From contig NZ_JAKNQL010000018.1 of assembly GCF_022662375.1 (NCBI RefSeq), positions 50,534-114,533 on the forward strand: 64,000 bases of DNA. The letters are read 5' to 3'. This stretch comes from Pseudomonas sp. CROZ-RG-20F-R04-15. GTDB lineage: Bacteria; Pseudomonadota; Gammaproteobacteria; Pseudomonadales; Pseudomonadaceae. The notes below the pieces were generated by a model. The model saw nothing but the letters and a program-made list of their open reading frames with translations. It made no database searches and was not told where the DNA came from. Below are positions 63,732 through 64,000 of this stretch, piece by piece; positions within the stretch are counted from its first letter, which is position 1, and the number at the start of each line of letters is the position of its first letter. Both the position numbers and the translations under genes were made by a program.

Positions 63732-63764
63732 AAAACCCCTGTCTGCGTTAGCAGACAGGGGTTT
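63732..63764 (-). terminator. rRNA-operon terminator (first copy)
   Basis: A perfect 14-bp stem AAACCCCTGTCTGC (63733-63746) with GCAGACAGGGGTTT (63751-63764) and loop GTTA; on the minus strand TTTTG follows. It lies just beyond the 3' end of the 5S gene and also shields the convergent PepSY gene. Confidence 0.85.
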
Positions 63765-63775
63765 CGGAATTCAAT

Positions 63776-63890
63776 CTTGACGATGACCTACTCTCACATG
63801 GGGAAACCCCACACTACCATCGGCGATGCATCGTTTCACTGCTGAGTTCGGGATGGGATCAGGTGGTTCCAACGCTCTATGGTCGTCAAG
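63776..63890 (-). rRNA. rrf: 5S ribosomal RNA
   Basis: On the minus strand the sequence contains the conserved 5S blocks CCTGATCCCATCCCGAACTC, GTGAAACGATGCATCGCCGA and TGGTAGTGTGGGGTTTCCCC; the ends (CTTGACGACC and GGTCATCGTCAAG) pair to close helix I. Length is about 115 nt, normal for 5S. It is the distal gene of an rRNA operon that enters from the right. Confidence 0.97.
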
Positions 63891-63954
63891 AAATTCTGTA
63901 TCTGGCTCGTCAACACGGTAACAAGCCAGCAAAAACGGATGTTTCTACTAAAAC

Positions 63955-63988
63955 AAAACCCCTGACTGCGTTAGCAGACAGGGGTTTT
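63955..63988 (-). terminator. Second copy of the 5S terminator, marking an upstream tandem 5S
   Basis: AAAACCCCTGACTGC (63955-63969) and GCAGACAGGGGTTTT (63974-63988) repeat the terminator at 63732-63764 with one A-A mismatch in the stem. The following GGAATTTAATCT matches the sequence next to the first 5S, so another 5S gene begins right at the window end (period about 223 nt). Confidence 0.75.
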
Positions 63989-64000
63989 GGAATTTAATCT

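Overview
The window is chromosomal DNA of a Pseudomonas of the P. fluorescens group. This rests on the complete lap adhesin locus (LapA with its TAAG cleavage site, LapE/B/C, LapD/G), on several inverted pairs of the typical Pseudomonas REP element (core GTGGGAGCGAGCCTGCTCGC), on high GC with strong G/C third positions, and on a Pseudomonas-type 5S rRNA. No prophage, insertion sequence or CRISPR array is seen. Layout: (1) 1-13250 looks like one functional locus around a giant LEPR-XLL/DUF4347 protein with 102-residue Ig-like repeats, whose C-terminus lies off the left edge. Beside it are a PAPS-type sulfotransferase, a GT39-like membrane glycosyltransferase, a tail-collar (microcystin-dependent protein type) protein with a DUF6916-like partner, and an operon of three HlyD-type adaptors. 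One adaptor is fused to a site-2 (M50) protease and one carries a GAF-like cytosolic domain; a GNAT gene closes the operon. This is the best candidate for a poorly described system: export, proteolysis and modification of a giant surface protein. (2) 13646-14425 is a possible structured small RNA with its own terminator, immediately before a NYN-domain RNase. (3) 14406-19735 is an MFS-type tripartite efflux system (outer-membrane factor, EmrA-like adaptor, EmrB-like pump) and a LysR regulator. (4) 19909-22575 is a TauD/TfdA dioxygenase with an ABC ATPase and permease but no binding protein. (5) 22939-48772 is the lap biofilm locus: the type I secretion system lapE-lapB-lapC is divergent from lapA (5612 residues, 43 repeats of exactly 300 nt), followed by a small conserved gene, a nested tandem repeat, and the lapG-lapD operon that controls LapA release through c-di-GMP. 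(6) 48970-49680 is a GntR/FCD regulator with a palindromic operator. (7) 50421-56020 is a four-gene pvfABCD (mgoBCAD-type) cluster for a small N-oxygenated, amino-acid-derived signal. (8) 56168-58048 is an amino-acid-type dCache chemoreceptor. (9) 58353-63702 is a Fur-type iron-starvation unit: ECF sigma, FecR-like anti-sigma, STN-containing TonB receptor and PepSY membrane protein. (10) The right edge enters the 3' end of an rRNA operon on the minus strand with tandem 5S copies. Taken together the window is rich in surface and signalling functions: two giant repetitive proteins with separate export machineries, a c-di-GMP-controlled adhesin protease, a diffusible signal cluster, a chemoreceptor and siderophore uptake. 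Functions come from motifs and family knowledge read by eye; no database search was run.
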